Positions 8,899 to 18,267 of a stretch of 64,000 bases of DNA are shown here, piece after piece. Source of the DNA: Paenibacillus_V sp046244365 (lineage in GTDB: Bacteria > Bacillota > Bacilli > Paenibacillales > NBRC-103111); assembly GCF_046244365.1 (NCBI RefSeq), contig NZ_CP176395.1:4216001-4280000 (forward strand). Reading direction: 5' to 3'. Each line of letters opens with the position of its first letter. Position 1 is the stretch's first letter. The notes under the pieces are model-generated. The model was not told the origin of the DNA. It worked only from the letters and a program-made list of their open reading frames with translations, and did not search any database. Position numbers and translations under genes: made by a program.

Positions 8899-8936
8899 AG
8901 AGGAGGGATCCGTCGTTTGGACGAATTCCTCCTCTT
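8899..8936. terminator. Long hairpin downstream of the nitroreductase gene
   Basis: AAGAGGAGG (8899-8907) pairs with CCTCCTCTT (8928-8936), with further pairing inside (CGTC/GACG). It lies between the convergent minor prepilin and nitroreductase genes. The downstream tracts are only partly T-rich, so efficiency is uncertain. Confidence 0.5.
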
Positions 8937-8950
8937 GTTATGATACGATC

Positions 8951-9556
8951 TTAAGGCTTGGCGGTAAAGGAGCCCTCCAAAAGCAGTTCTTCCAAAGGAC
9001 GCCTTGTGCTGGGAACCTCGCGTTCCCGATTCCGTTCCGAGAGGGAGGCGGGATCGCCGCGGTAGCCGATCGCAATGACCGCAAGCGGTTCGTATTCTTC
9101 GGGAATCCCAAGCGTTTCTATGGCTTGCTGCCGGTTGAATCCGCCCATGGCGTGCGTAATTAACCCTTGCGCCACACCTTCCAATGCGAGATATCCCCAG
9201 GCTGCGCCGGCATCGAATGCATAGGAGGAGCTCGGGCTGCCTTTGGATGTCGTCTTTTTGGACAGGGCGAGGACGAGAACCGGCGCTTGCGCGCACCACT
9301 CCGTATTGAACGGATTGATGAACGACAAGAAGCGTTCGCGATCTTCGGGTTTTCTCGCTATTATATAACGCCACGGTTGTTCATTGCTTCCGGAAGGAGC
9401 CCAGCGCGCCGCTTCGAATAATCGATACAATACATTCTCGGGAATATCCTTGGCGGCAAAAGCGCGTGGCGACCAACGGTTGAGCAGAACGGGCATGATC
9501 TCATGCTCCGGCTTTCGGGTTGCAGCGGCTTCCGGCGTAACTTGAGACTCGGACAT
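8951..9556 (-). CDS. Nitroreductase-family protein
   Basis: 201 residues from ATG 9556, chosen because GAGGAG lies 8 nt upstream; an in-frame ATG at 9613 has no such site. RWSPRAF near the N-terminus and AARWAPSGSNEQPWRY are the FMN-binding signatures of small flavin-dependent nitroreductases. A second motif, VAIGYRGDP, occurs near the C-terminus. Such enzymes use NAD(P)H to reduce nitro or quinone compounds. The substrate is not predictable. It is a single-gene unit with no obvious functional link to its neighbours. Confidence 0.85.
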   Translation of the reverse strand: MSESQVTPEAAATRKPEHEIMPVLLNRWSPRAFAAKDIPENVLYRLFEAARWAPSGSNEQPWRYIIARKPEDRERFLSFINPFNTEWCAQAPVLVLALSKKTTSKGSPSSSYAFDAGAAWGYLALEGVAQGLITHAMGGFNRQQAIETLGIPEEYEPLAVIAIGYRGDPASLSERNREREVPSTRRPLEELLLEGSFTAKP

Positions 9557-9712
9557 TTCAGATCTCCTCTCTTCAGGCGGATATCTTCTATTGTACCCTA
9601 ATTCGGCATGCAAAAGCCAAATGCTTACAGAATGCGGCTTCGGGTGAATGACTTGATCGCGAAGTGGGCAAAATAACGAGTGGAACGACTATGAAGCTGC
9701 GAGGTGAGTGGG

Positions 9713-9928
9713 ATGAGCCTGAACAGTCAAGATATTACGGTGGTCGAGCAAGCGCTTAATCATGCGATCGAAATGGAAGAAGACGAACGGCAGGTGCGCA
9801 TGTACCGCGAAGTTCTGCTGAAGCTTCACTTAAGCTCTTTACAAGCGGTAAGCGGAATGATGGAGCCTGGAACGATGTTCGATGACGGCTTCCGCTACGA
9901 TTATGACGACTCCTCTGATTTGAAGTAA
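9713..9928 (+). CDS. Small acidic protein of unknown function
   Basis: 71 residues from ATG 9713 (GAGGTG 6 nt upstream); a GTG at 9704 is the alternative. The N-terminal two thirds are predicted helical with many Glu, and the C-terminus is an acidic, Tyr/Asp-rich tail (GFRYDYDDSSD). No domain is recognised. It is followed by a perfect terminator at 10021. A cytoplasmic regulatory or stress protein would fit the size, but this is only a guess. Confidence 0.6.
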   Translation: MSLNSQDITVVEQALNHAIEMEEDERQVRMYREVLLKLHLSSLQAVSGMMEPGTMFDDGFRYDYDDSSDLK

Positions 9929-10020
9929 ATAAGCAGCGCGAACCGCGGATAAGGCCGTAACTTTTCCCGGGAAAGCGCAGGATGCGACAGAGAAGCCCGT
10001 TATCTGTCGTCCGGACGCAC

Positions 10021-10047
10021 AAAAGCCTCGACCTTGTCGAGGCTTTT
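10021..10047. terminator. Strong bidirectional intrinsic terminator
   Basis: AAAAGCCTCGAC-ctt-GTCGAGGCTTTT is a perfect 12-bp stem. It lies between the forward small gene (ends 9928) and the reverse ABC exporter operon (ends 10075) and can serve both. Confidence 0.9.
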
Positions 10048-10074
10048 CGAATTTATGCTTATAACGTTGCACGG

Positions 10075-11886
10075 TCAGGCGCCGGTTGCACGCTGCTCGA
10101 TACTTTGCTGCATCGCATATTGATTATAATACAGGTTAGCGTACATGCCGCCTTGCTTCAAAAGATCGTCATGGGAGCCGCTTTCGGCAATCCGGCCGTT
10201 CTGTATGACCATAATGATATCGGCATCGCGAATCGTGGAAAGCCGGTGAGCGATGATGAATGCGGTCCGGTCCTTTAACAAATGCTGCAGCGCTTCTTGA
10301 ATATGCTGTTCCGTCTCCGTGTCGACGCTGGACGTTGCCTCGTCGAGAATGAGGATTCGCGGATCGGCCAGCAGCACGCGCCCGAACGCTAGCAGTTGCC
10401 TCTGGCCTACAGACAGCTTCGAGCCGCGCTCCTCGACCTGGGTTTGCAGGCCGTCCGGCATCTTATCCAGGAATCGGTCGATGCGAACGCTGCGGATGAC
10501 CTCATCCATCTGCTCCTTGGTTGCATGCTTATTGCCGTACAGAAGGTTTTCCTCGATCGTTCCCGAGAAAATGAACGAGTCCTGCAGTACGATGCCCATC
10601 TGGCTTCGCAGCGAGGAGAGCGTAACCTGCTTCAGATCGTGGCCGTCGATTTTAACCTGGCCATCAGTAGGGTCGTAGAACCGCATAAGTAGGTTGACGA
10701 TCGTACTCTTGCCGGCCCCGGTCGGTCCGACAAGCGCAATGCGCTGTCCGGGCTTGGCTTCAAAGCCGATGCCGTGCAGAACATCCGGCTTATCGGGACC
10801 GTATCGGAAGCTCGCACTCTCGAATGCAACCTTCCCGGTGATAGGCGGCAGCGGTTTAGCGCTGGCTTGGTCCTTTACCTCCGGTTCGGTGTCGAGTATT
10901 TCAAAAATGCGTTCCGCCGATACCATCGCCGACAAGAGCTGGCTGTATACTTTGGAGAGCGAGCTAAGTGGTCCCCAGAAGCGAAACAGGAATAGAATGA
11001 ATGCGCTGACGAGTCCGATCGACAGGTCGCCGTTCATGACCCTTACCGAGCCGTACCACATGACCAAACAGGTGCCGAGAGTGCCGATTAACTCAACGAG
11101 CGGCCATACCATCGATTCGAGCGAGACGGCCTTAAGGAACGCTTTTTTGTTCTTTTGATTAATTTCCTTGAACTTATGATCGTTCGTTTCCTGCCTGGAG
11201 AACGCTTGAATAACGCGTATGCCCTGTATCGTTTCGTTCAGATTACCGTTGATCGCGGACATCGATTTGCGGGAGCGGGTCCAGGCCGACTCGATCTTCG
11301 GACGGAACCGGGTGACGATCAAGAACAAGAACGGAAGGACGGTGAAGGCGACAAGCGCGAGCTTCCAGTCCCAATACAGCAAAATGATGACAATCCCGAC
11401 AAGATGCGTCAGTTCCATCAGCAGCGTAATTAAACCGCCGTTAATAAGCTCGCCGATGGCGTTCGTGTCGTTCGTGATGCGGGACATGATTTTGCCGGCA
11501 GGCCGTCCGTCAAAAAAACGGAAGGAGAGCGACTGCAAATGATCGAACAACTGCCGGCGAAGCTCGAACAGGATGCGCTGACCGGTTTCGTTGATGTACC
11601 GGATCTGAATATACCCGAACAACCAACTGGCGAGCCGAATGCCCAGCAGCGTGAATCCGATGATATTGAGCAGCGTCAGGTTTTTGCCAACCATGCCTTC
11701 GTCGATGGCGTAGCGAATGAGAATCGGCTCGGCAAGGCTCAGCAGCATGTTGAAAATGACGACGATGGCAATGAATCCCATTCGTTTCTTGTGCGGCTTT
11801 AAGTAAGCGAACATTCGCTTCATATAGGTTTTATTTAAGGGGCGGTCTTTGTCATCCTCATCCGTATCCCATTCAAACTGGCTCAT
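10075..11886 (-). CDS. Multidrug ABC exporter half-transporter (BmrD-like), second of pair
   Basis: 603 residues from ATG 11886 (GGAAGGTGAG upstream), with an acidic N-terminal tail then six membrane helices and one nucleotide-binding domain. Walker A is GPTGAGKST and Walker B is ILILDEATSSVD, with the catalytic Glu present. The signature is LSVGQ instead of LSGGQ, a deviation often seen in heterodimeric exporters. It starts 4 nt after the stop of the partner gene. Type IV ABC exporters of this kind extrude hydrophobic drugs or lipids. The pairing and the upstream leader (see 13749-13868) point to a BmrC/BmrD (YheI/YheH)-type heterodimer. Confidence 0.88.
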   Translation of the reverse strand: MSQFEWDTDEDDKDRPLNKTYMKRMFAYLKPHKKRMGFIAIVVIFNMLLSLAEPILIRYAIDEGMVGKNLTLLNIIGFTLLGIRLASWLFGYIQIRYINETGQRILFELRRQLFDHLQSLSFRFFDGRPAGKIMSRITNDTNAIGELINGGLITLLMELTHLVGIVIILLYWDWKLALVAFTVLPFLFLIVTRFRPKIESAWTRSRKSMSAINGNLNETIQGIRVIQAFSRQETNDHKFKEINQKNKKAFLKAVSLESMVWPLVELIGTLGTCLVMWYGSVRVMNGDLSIGLVSAFILFLFRFWGPLSSLSKVYSQLLSAMVSAERIFEILDTEPEVKDQASAKPLPPITGKVAFESASFRYGPDKPDVLHGIGFEAKPGQRIALVGPTGAGKSTIVNLLMRFYDPTDGQVKIDGHDLKQVTLSSLRSQMGIVLQDSFIFSGTIEENLLYGNKHATKEQMDEVIRSVRIDRFLDKMPDGLQTQVEERGSKLSVGQRQLLAFGRVLLADPRILILDEATSSVDTETEQHIQEALQHLLKDRTAFIIAHRLSTIRDADIIMVIQNGRIAESGSHDDLLKQGGMYANLYYNQYAMQQSIEQRATGA

Positions 11887-11890
11887 GCTC

Positions 11891-13678
11891 TCACCTTCCT
11901 TCCGCTTTCGCAAGCACGCCATCTTGTTCGGAATGGCCGCTGCCCGATTTATCTTGCAGGTTGAACAATTTTCTGAAAAAGCCGTCGCTTTCGTATAGCT
12001 CTTGGTGGGTACCTTCCTGAGCGATACTGCCGTCTTCAAGCACCAGAATGCGGTCTGCGCGCTGAATCGAGGAGAGCCGCTGCGCGACGATAAACGTCGT
12101 ACGTCCTTGCATAACCTCGTGCAGGGCTTCATGGATGGCCGATTCCGTAGCCGTATCCACACTCGCCGTCGCCTCGTCGAGAACAAGTATAGGCGGATCG
12201 AGCAGAATGGCACGGGCAAGCGCCACGCGCTGCCTCTGGCCGCCCGACAAGCCGACGCCGCGTTCGCCGATCAAAGTATCGTAGCCGTTCGGCTGCGTGT
12301 CGATGAAATCGTGGATTTGCGCCTTACGGGAAGCCCATTCGATCTGCTCCTGCGTCGCTTCCGGCCTGCCGTATGCGATGTTGTCGCGGATCGTAGCCGA
12401 GAATAAGAACGTTTCTTGAGGGACGATACCGACTTTGCGCCTAAGCTCCATCAGGTCGTAGTCCTTGACGTCGCGCCCGTCGATCAGCACTTCCCCTTCC
12501 GTCACGTCGTAAAAACGGGACAGCAAGTGCGTGATGCTGCTTTTACCGGAGCCTGTCGCGCCAAGTAGGGCGACTGCTTCGCCCGGGCGCGCCTCGAAGC
12601 TGATGTCGCTTAGCACCATAGGCGCGTTCTCCGCGCTGTTCGGGAATCGGAACGACACGTGGTTGAAACGGACGTAGCCCTGAATCGATTGTGCGCTTAT
12701 CGAGCCGTTCGGCCGCGTGTCGATGTCGACCTCGGTATCCAATATTTCGAAAACCCGCGGCGCGGCTTTGAAAGCTTGCTGCATGATATTGACGAGCCAG
12801 CCGAGCATGTTGAGCGGCCAGACGATTCCCCAGATGTACCACTGGAAGGCCATCAGTTCGCCGACCGTCATTTCTCCCTTCGCCACATAATAGCCTCCCA
12901 CCCATAGCATCAGGAGGAAGATGATCCCGCCGTAAAAGCCGAGCAGCGGAAAGGAGTGCGCTTCGATCTTGGCGCGCGACATGTTGGAGTCGAAATTCGT
13001 TTCGTTCCGGTCGTTGAACTTCCGCTGCTCCAGCTTCTCCTGCGAGAAAGCTTTAACGACGCGGATGCCGGAGATATTCTCCTGAAGCGTTGTCGTCAGC
13101 TTGCCCATTTGCTCGCGGATGGCGCCCCAGGCAGGACCGACTTTTCGGTTGAACTGGCGTAACGCGATCAGAAGCGGGGGGATCGTGATCATGCTGATCA
13201 GCGTCGTCTTCCAGTGAATGTTCAGCATCACGATGACGGTTCCGACGAAAGAAACGGCGCCGGTCGCCATCAGCATCCCCCCGAACCCGATGAAGTTTTT
13301 GACGGCTTCGATATCACCGGTCATCCGCGACATGATTTGTCCGGTCTGCGCTTTGTCGTAATACCCGAAGGAAAGCCTTTGCAGGTGGGCGTAGAGCGAC
13401 TGGCGCAAATCAAAAATAACGTCTTGGCCGAGCCGCTCCTGCGAATAGTTTTGCAAATACATGATCCCGCTTTTGAAAATTTGACCGATGCCAAGCAACC
13501 CGGCATAGAGGACGATCGCCCGCACATTCGAATTGGAAATGCCTACGTCGATCGTTTGCTTAAGCAGCCAAGGTGCGATCAGATCGAACGCAATTCCCGC
13601 AATCATGGCCAAGGCGGCATAGACAAACCAGCGCTTGTAAGGAAGCGCGAACCTAGCCAACCTGGTGAACATTGTCAT
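11891..13678 (-). CDS. Multidrug ABC exporter half-transporter (BmrC-like), first of pair
   Basis: 595 residues from ATG 13678, with AGGAGGG 9 nt upstream; in-frame codons up to 13762 belong to the leader region. It has an N-terminal membrane domain, then Walker A GATGSGKSS, signature LSGGQRQRVALARA and Walker B ILVLDEATASVD, all canonical. It forms a heterodimer with the product of the next gene by inference from adjacency and the complementary signature sequences. The 5' region carries a leader ORF overlapping a terminator, so translation-dependent attenuation in response to ribosome-targeting drugs is plausible. Confidence 0.88.
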   Translation of the reverse strand: MTMFTRLARFALPYKRWFVYAALAMIAGIAFDLIAPWLLKQTIDVGISNSNVRAIVLYAGLLGIGQIFKSGIMYLQNYSQERLGQDVIFDLRQSLYAHLQRLSFGYYDKAQTGQIMSRMTGDIEAVKNFIGFGGMLMATGAVSFVGTVIVMLNIHWKTTLISMITIPPLLIALRQFNRKVGPAWGAIREQMGKLTTTLQENISGIRVVKAFSQEKLEQRKFNDRNETNFDSNMSRAKIEAHSFPLLGFYGGIIFLLMLWVGGYYVAKGEMTVGELMAFQWYIWGIVWPLNMLGWLVNIMQQAFKAAPRVFEILDTEVDIDTRPNGSISAQSIQGYVRFNHVSFRFPNSAENAPMVLSDISFEARPGEAVALLGATGSGKSSITHLLSRFYDVTEGEVLIDGRDVKDYDLMELRRKVGIVPQETFLFSATIRDNIAYGRPEATQEQIEWASRKAQIHDFIDTQPNGYDTLIGERGVGLSGGQRQRVALARAILLDPPILVLDEATASVDTATESAIHEALHEVMQGRTTFIVAQRLSSIQRADRILVLEDGSIAQEGTHQELYESDGFFRKLFNLQDKSGSGHSEQDGVLAKAEGR

Positions 13679-13748
13679 GGTGTGAACCCTCCTATTAAGC
13701 GTTTCTGTGGAAACGCACTTCGTAAGCGGCAAACAGCAGGGCTTGCCG

Positions 13749-13868
13749 CTAAATAACTGCATGTGCTCGCCGAAACTTTGCGAAAAAATAAAAAACCACC
13801 GTTAACCACCGGTGGTCGCCTAAAAATCTTGATCTGCGCCGTCCGAATCGGAACCGCGAGCTCAACAT
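13749..13868 (-). CDS. Candidate leader peptide controlling the ABC exporter genes
   Basis: A 39-codon ORF (ATG 13868 to TAG 13749) with AGGTGTG 7 nt upstream of the ATG, located immediately before the exporter genes. The start is Arg-rich (MLSSRFRFGRRRSRF) and the later part is aromatic (VVFYFF). The ORF runs through the terminator hairpin at 13783-13816. This geometry matches bmrB, the leader peptide of the Bacillus subtilis bmrBCD operon, where ribosome stalling prevents terminator formation. No sequence homology to BmrB is claimed. Confidence 0.5.
   Translation of the reverse strand: MLSSRFRFGRRRSRFLGDHRWLTVVFYFFAKFRRAHAVI
13783..13816 (-). terminator. Leader terminator (attenuator candidate) upstream of the ABC exporter
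   Basis: On the reverse strand ACCACCG and CGGTGGT form a 7-bp stem with an 8-nt loop, followed by TTTTTTATTTTTT. It lies about 105 nt upstream of the exporter start and inside the leader ORF, so it would stop transcription before the structural genes unless disrupted. Confidence 0.7.
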
Positions 13869-14291
13869 TTCGACACACCTGGCATATGAAAGCGGAACGT
13901 ATTTCCAGCGAATTGAAAAGGAAGGAACGTATGCATATAGATAGACCGCCTTTCACAAAAAATGGAATCTCTTCTTTGGAAAGCGTACCATCCTCGGGCG
14001 ATCGCCGCAATAGAAAAAAACGATTTAACCGATTTTCCCCGAAATCCGGTAATCGTACGTGGCTACGGATGACATCGAGCAATCGCGTATTGCCGTGCGA
14101 ACGTACATTCTATACGGTTGGAGAAGGGGAAGGACGCACCTTTTCGGCATTTTGCACACAAATTAGGTCGCCGCTGTTAAGCCGGGGGCTTTTTTCTTTT
14201 TACCTGGAAGGTTATAATGACGAGAACGACTGTTCTATTCGGGTGCGGGTTTATGAGAAACTTACACCATAAGGTAATGAGGTGGGCTAGC
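13869..14291. other. Intergenic region between exporter leader and mrfA
   Basis: This divergent region must hold the promoters for the exporter leader (reverse) and for mrfA (forward). On the forward strand a short hairpin AAGCC-ggg-GGCTT followed by TTTTTTCTTTTT (14179-14200) lies ~95 nt before the mrfA start; it may end a short upstream transcript or attenuate mrfA. No convincing protein-coding gene is seen. Confidence 0.4.
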
Positions 14292-16541
14292 ATGATTAGG
14301 AAAAAACAACTTCCGGAATTGATACAGGATTTAAGAGCCAATGAAAATATAATTAACTGGCATGAGATAGAACCGCAGGAAGCGAAAACAAAGCCGATTC
14401 CAGCCAGTGTAGATCATAGAATAAAATCCGCTTTAATCAAAAGGGGGATAAGCGAACTATATACACACCAGCATACCGCTTATGAAACGGCGCGTAAGGG
14501 CGAAAATATAGTGGCCGTTACCCCGACCGCTTCGGGAAAAACATTATGTTACAACCTTCCTGTATTACAAGCGGTAGCCGAGGACGACGATAGCCGAGCG
14601 CTATACTTATTCCCGACGAAAGCTCTGGCGCAAGATCAAAAAAGCGAACTTAACGAAATCATTGCCGAAATGGGAATCGATATTAAAAGTTTTACCTATG
14701 ACGGCGATACTTCCCCGGCAATACGACAACTAGTAAGAAATGTCGGTCATATCGTCATAACGAATCCCGATATGCTGCATGGCGCCATTCTGCCGCATCA
14801 TACCAAATGGGTGAGTTTGTTTAGTAACCTTAAATATATTGTCATCGATGAACTGCATACCTACCGGGGCGTATTCGGGAGCCATGTAGCGAATGTGGTA
14901 CGCAGACTGAAGCGGATTTGCAAATTTTACGGAAGCAATCCGCAGTTTATTTGTACTTCCGCTACAATAGCCAACCCGAAGGAGCTGGCCGAACAGCTGA
15001 CCGGAAGCCCTATGCGGTTGATTGACGATAACGGTGCGCCTAGGGGAAGGAAGCATTTTGTTTTTTATAATCCTCCGATTGTCAATAAACCGTTAAATAT
15101 TCGAAAAAGTTCTACTGTCGAGGTAAACCACTTAGCCAGGGAGTTTTTAGCGAATAAAATACAGACGATCGTGTTTGCGCGAAGCCGTGTGCGGGTTGAA
15201 ATCATCTTAAGCCACATACAGGAGCTGGTTAAAAACGAGATCGGGGCCAAATCCATACGGGGATATCGGGGCGGATATTTGCCGAATCAGCGGCGCGAGA
15301 TTGAAAGAGGATTAAGGAACGGGGAGATTTTAGGTGTTGTAAGTACAAATGCTTTAGAGTTAGGCGTAGACATAGGACAGCTGCAAGTCTGCATCATGAC
15401 CGGTTATCCTGGAAGCGTAGCCAGTACGTGGCAGCAAGCGGGCCGGGCCGGCAGACGGCATGGGGAAGCCCTGATTCTAATGGTGGCAAGCAACACGCCG
15501 ATTGACCAGTATGTCGTCCAAAACCCGGAGTATTTCTTTGATCGTTCCCCGGAATCCGCAAGAATTAACCCGGAAAATTTGATTATTCTTGTAGATCATT
15601 TGCGTTGTGCGGCATATGAACTGCCCTTTAAGACAGGGGAAGAATTCGGGCCTTTAGAAATTGAAGAAATATTAGAATTCCTAGTAGATGAAAGGGTCCT
15701 GCATCATGCGGGCGATACGTTTTATTGGGCGAATCAGTCCTTCCCTGCCAGTGAAGTGAACTTGCGGTCGGCTGCGGGGGAGAATGTAGTAATCGTAGAC
15801 CAATCGGACATTGCCAACGTGAAAATCATAGGGGAAATGGATCGGTTTAGCGCCATGACCCTTCTGCACGACGAAGCTATATATTTGCACGAAGGCGTAC
15901 AATTTCAAGTCGAGAAACTGGATTGGGAGCATAAGAAAGCATATGTAAGGGAAGTGGATGTCGAGTATTATACAGATGCTAACTTAGCTGTAAAACTAAA
16001 AGTCTTATCGATTGACCGAACGGAGAAAAGACGAACAACTTCGATCCATTTCGGCGACGCAGTAGTTAATGCCATGGCAACCATCTTCAAAAAAATCCGT
16101 CTGACCAGTTTCGAAAATATTGGTTACGGCCAGGTGAATCTCCCCGAAGAAGAATTGCACACCAGCGCGACGTGGATTGAGTTACATGAGGTTGACCCGA
16201 CTATAGAAACGAAAACATTGGAGCAGCTTTTATTAGGGGTATCCAATGTAATAAGGCATATCGTACCCATTCATGTTATGTGCGACCGTAGCGATATTCA
16301 CGTAGTTTCACAAATAAGGGCCGAGCATACGCAGTTGCCAACGATTTTTATTTATGACCATTACCCGGGCGGTATCGGCTTAGCGGAAGACGTTTATAAA
16401 CGCTTCGATGAAATAAAGGCAGCGGCAAGAAATTTAATTCGAAAATGTCCGTGTGAAGACGGCTGCCCTTCGTGTATAGGTACTGAAATAGACGGCCTAA
16501 ACGCTAAACAAAAAAGCGTAGAATTGTTGGGGCTGATTTAG
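14292..16541 (+). CDS. mrfA: MrfA (YprA-like) DNA-repair helicase
   Basis: 749 residues, the same length as B. subtilis MrfA/YprA. RecA1 has PTASGKT (Walker A, about residues 79-85) and the DELH box (IVIDELHTYRG). RecA2 has LELGVDIG and QQAGRAGRR. The C-terminal DUF1998-type domain ends in a four-cysteine cluster CPCEDGCPSC, required in the known protein for zinc binding. MrfA is a 3'-5' helicase that acts with the nuclease MrfB in a UvrA-independent repair route for mitomycin-C damage. The ATG at 14292 follows GAGGTGG; an upstream in-frame ATG at 14217 lacks a ribosome site. The partner gene follows 104 bp downstream. Confidence 0.92.
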   Translation: MIRKKQLPELIQDLRANENIINWHEIEPQEAKTKPIPASVDHRIKSALIKRGISELYTHQHTAYETARKGENIVAVTPTASGKTLCYNLPVLQAVAEDDDSRALYLFPTKALAQDQKSELNEIIAEMGIDIKSFTYDGDTSPAIRQLVRNVGHIVITNPDMLHGAILPHHTKWVSLFSNLKYIVIDELHTYRGVFGSHVANVVRRLKRICKFYGSNPQFICTSATIANPKELAEQLTGSPMRLIDDNGAPRGRKHFVFYNPPIVNKPLNIRKSSTVEVNHLAREFLANKIQTIVFARSRVRVEIILSHIQELVKNEIGAKSIRGYRGGYLPNQRREIERGLRNGEILGVVSTNALELGVDIGQLQVCIMTGYPGSVASTWQQAGRAGRRHGEALILMVASNTPIDQYVVQNPEYFFDRSPESARINPENLIILVDHLRCAAYELPFKTGEEFGPLEIEEILEFLVDERVLHHAGDTFYWANQSFPASEVNLRSAAGENVVIVDQSDIANVKIIGEMDRFSAMTLLHDEAIYLHEGVQFQVEKLDWEHKKAYVREVDVEYYTDANLAVKLKVLSIDRTEKRRTTSIHFGDAVVNAMATIFKKIRLTSFENIGYGQVNLPEEELHTSATWIELHEVDPTIETKTLEQLLLGVSNVIRHIVPIHVMCDRSDIHVVSQIRAEHTQLPTIFIYDHYPGGIGLAEDVYKRFDEIKAAARNLIRKCPCEDGCPSCIGTEIDGLNAKQKSVELLGLI

Positions 16542-16645
16542 ATAACCGTGCTTCAGGATCTTGTTTCATCAAAATCAATCGGCAGAGCGGCTGAATGACT
16601 AAATGGATCAGTGAAAACGAGCGAAAGCGGGAAGGGGAGTGCTGA

Positions 16646-18109
16646 ATGAGCTTGCTCAGGGAAAAGCTTAGCCGTTTGACCAAGCCTGCCGCAGCAGGGA
16701 AGACGCAGCGTGCGGATTCGGGCGAAATGACGGAGCTGTCTGTAGACGGTAATGGGGAACGTCGGTCTGAAGGTAACGAGCGGAATGCGGAGCGAACAAG
16801 CTTCCCCTCCCGGTCCGAATGCTTCGAAGAGCCCGAGCATAAGAACGAGTGGGCGGTTTGCGGGGCGCAGCTATTCGAAACCGAGAACGGATCGTTCGTT
16901 ATGCGCAGAACAAGTTATTCGCTCGAGCATCGGCACGGGCGCTATTGGCTGAAAGATATCCATAAGCATGCCGGTGAGTTGAACGCGTTTTTGGAAGACG
17001 GTCAAGAATCTGCAGGACCGGAGAACTTGCTTTTTTTCGATACGGAAACGACCGGTCTCGGCCACGGTGCGGGGAACGTCCCGTTTATGCTCGGCCTCGG
17101 CTACTTTGAACGGGAGGCGTTTGTCATCGAACAAATGCTCATGCGCAACCCGGCCGAAGAAGTCGCCATGCTGGCTTATCTGGAAACGCTGCTAAAGCGG
17201 TTTACGCATTTGGTTTCCTATAACGGAAGGGCGTTCGATTGGCCGATCGTCAAAAATCGTTACGTGCTGAACCGGATGAAGCAGGATAGCAAGCAGATTG
17301 GGCATCTCGACTTTTTATACGCATCGCGCAGCTTATGGCGCCATACGCTGCCTTCCTGCAAGCTCGGTAAAGTGGAGGAAGAAAAGCTGGGCTTCACGCG
17401 TACGGACGATGTGCTGGGATCGCTTGCTCCTACCTTGTACTTTTTGTACTTGGCCGAGAAGGATCCGTCCGTGCTGAAGGGCGTTTTCGAGCATAACGAG
17501 CATGATATCTTATCGCTTGCCGGACTTGCCGTCTTACTGTCGCGCAGATTGAACGGGTTATGGAGCGCGGAACGTATGGAAGAGGAAGAGTTGTACCGCT
17601 TGGGACTTTGGCTTGATAAAATGGGGAAAAGCGAGCTGTCCGAACGTGCGTTCGGTGAGCTGCTCAGCCGACCGGAGCGGGAAAGCGGCCGTTATTGGAG
17701 CGGCTTGGCCGGATACTACAAACAAAAAGGCGAGTGGACGAAAGCGGTCAAGCTGTGGCATCGCGCAGCGGATGAACGCACCGAACAGTCGATGGCGGGA
17801 CTTGAGCCGTTTATCGAATTGGCCAAATATTACGAGCATCGCAGCAAACAATTCGTGGAGGCGCTCCGGTATGCGGAGGAAGCGCAGAAGCTGGCCTGGA
17901 AACGGGCGGCTCTAAGCCGGCGCGACGCTAAACTGAAGGAAGTATGCGACGAGCTGCGCAAACGGATCGAGCGGCTGCGGGAGAAGCAAACGCGGCTGGA
18001 TCTGCTTGAAGCGGGCGGCGAGGACACGGCCCAGGCGAGAAATGTCGAGGCCAAAAAGACTCGGCCCCAAGCCGGGCGTGTTTTGACGCAGGGGACGATG
18101 ACGTTTTAG
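16646..18109 (+). CDS. mrfB: MrfB (YprB-like) 3'-5' exonuclease with TPR-type tail
   Basis: 487 residues with an RNase H-like DnaQ exonuclease core: LLFFDTETTGLG (Asp/Glu metal ligands), NGRAFDWPIVKNRY (second Asp) and HNEHDILSL (third motif with His/Asp). The C-terminal third is helical TPR-like (regular W/Y/A spacing, e.g. SGLAGYYKQKGEWTKAVKLW). In B. subtilis MrfB is the nuclease partner of MrfA. This protein has a ~100-residue N-terminal extension, low in complexity and rich in Ser, Glu and Arg, making it longer than the 413-residue B. subtilis protein. The start follows GAAGGGGAG. Confidence 0.88.
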   Translation: MSLLREKLSRLTKPAAAGKTQRADSGEMTELSVDGNGERRSEGNERNAERTSFPSRSECFEEPEHKNEWAVCGAQLFETENGSFVMRRTSYSLEHRHGRYWLKDIHKHAGELNAFLEDGQESAGPENLLFFDTETTGLGHGAGNVPFMLGLGYFEREAFVIEQMLMRNPAEEVAMLAYLETLLKRFTHLVSYNGRAFDWPIVKNRYVLNRMKQDSKQIGHLDFLYASRSLWRHTLPSCKLGKVEEEKLGFTRTDDVLGSLAPTLYFLYLAEKDPSVLKGVFEHNEHDILSLAGLAVLLSRRLNGLWSAERMEEEELYRLGLWLDKMGKSELSERAFGELLSRPERESGRYWSGLAGYYKQKGEWTKAVKLWHRAADERTEQSMAGLEPFIELAKYYEHRSKQFVEALRYAEEAQKLAWKRAALSRRDAKLKEVCDELRKRIERLREKQTRLDLLEAGGEDTAQARNVEAKKTRPQAGRVLTQGTMTF

Positions 18110-18267
18110 CTGCGCCAAGCGGCGTGAAAGCATGTCTTGAAGCTATTAACATAGGCGATGTATAAAGGTCTGGCTGTCCGGCGATTAATAGGGACAGCGG
18201 TTCGAGCCTTTCTCGTTAAGAGGTTTCCGGTTCGGCCTGCGGGATTTAGGAGAGCGGGTGAACGCTT

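Noticed and set aside
8763..8915. Short reverse-strand membrane-like ORF
   Set aside because: The hydrophobic frame has no start codon with a ribosome site and its upstream part is the hairpin at 8899-8936.
13763..14272. Forward 169-residue ORF upstream of mrfA
   Set aside because: It is Arg/Lys-rich, overlaps the leader and attenuator on the other strand, and has no ribosome site.
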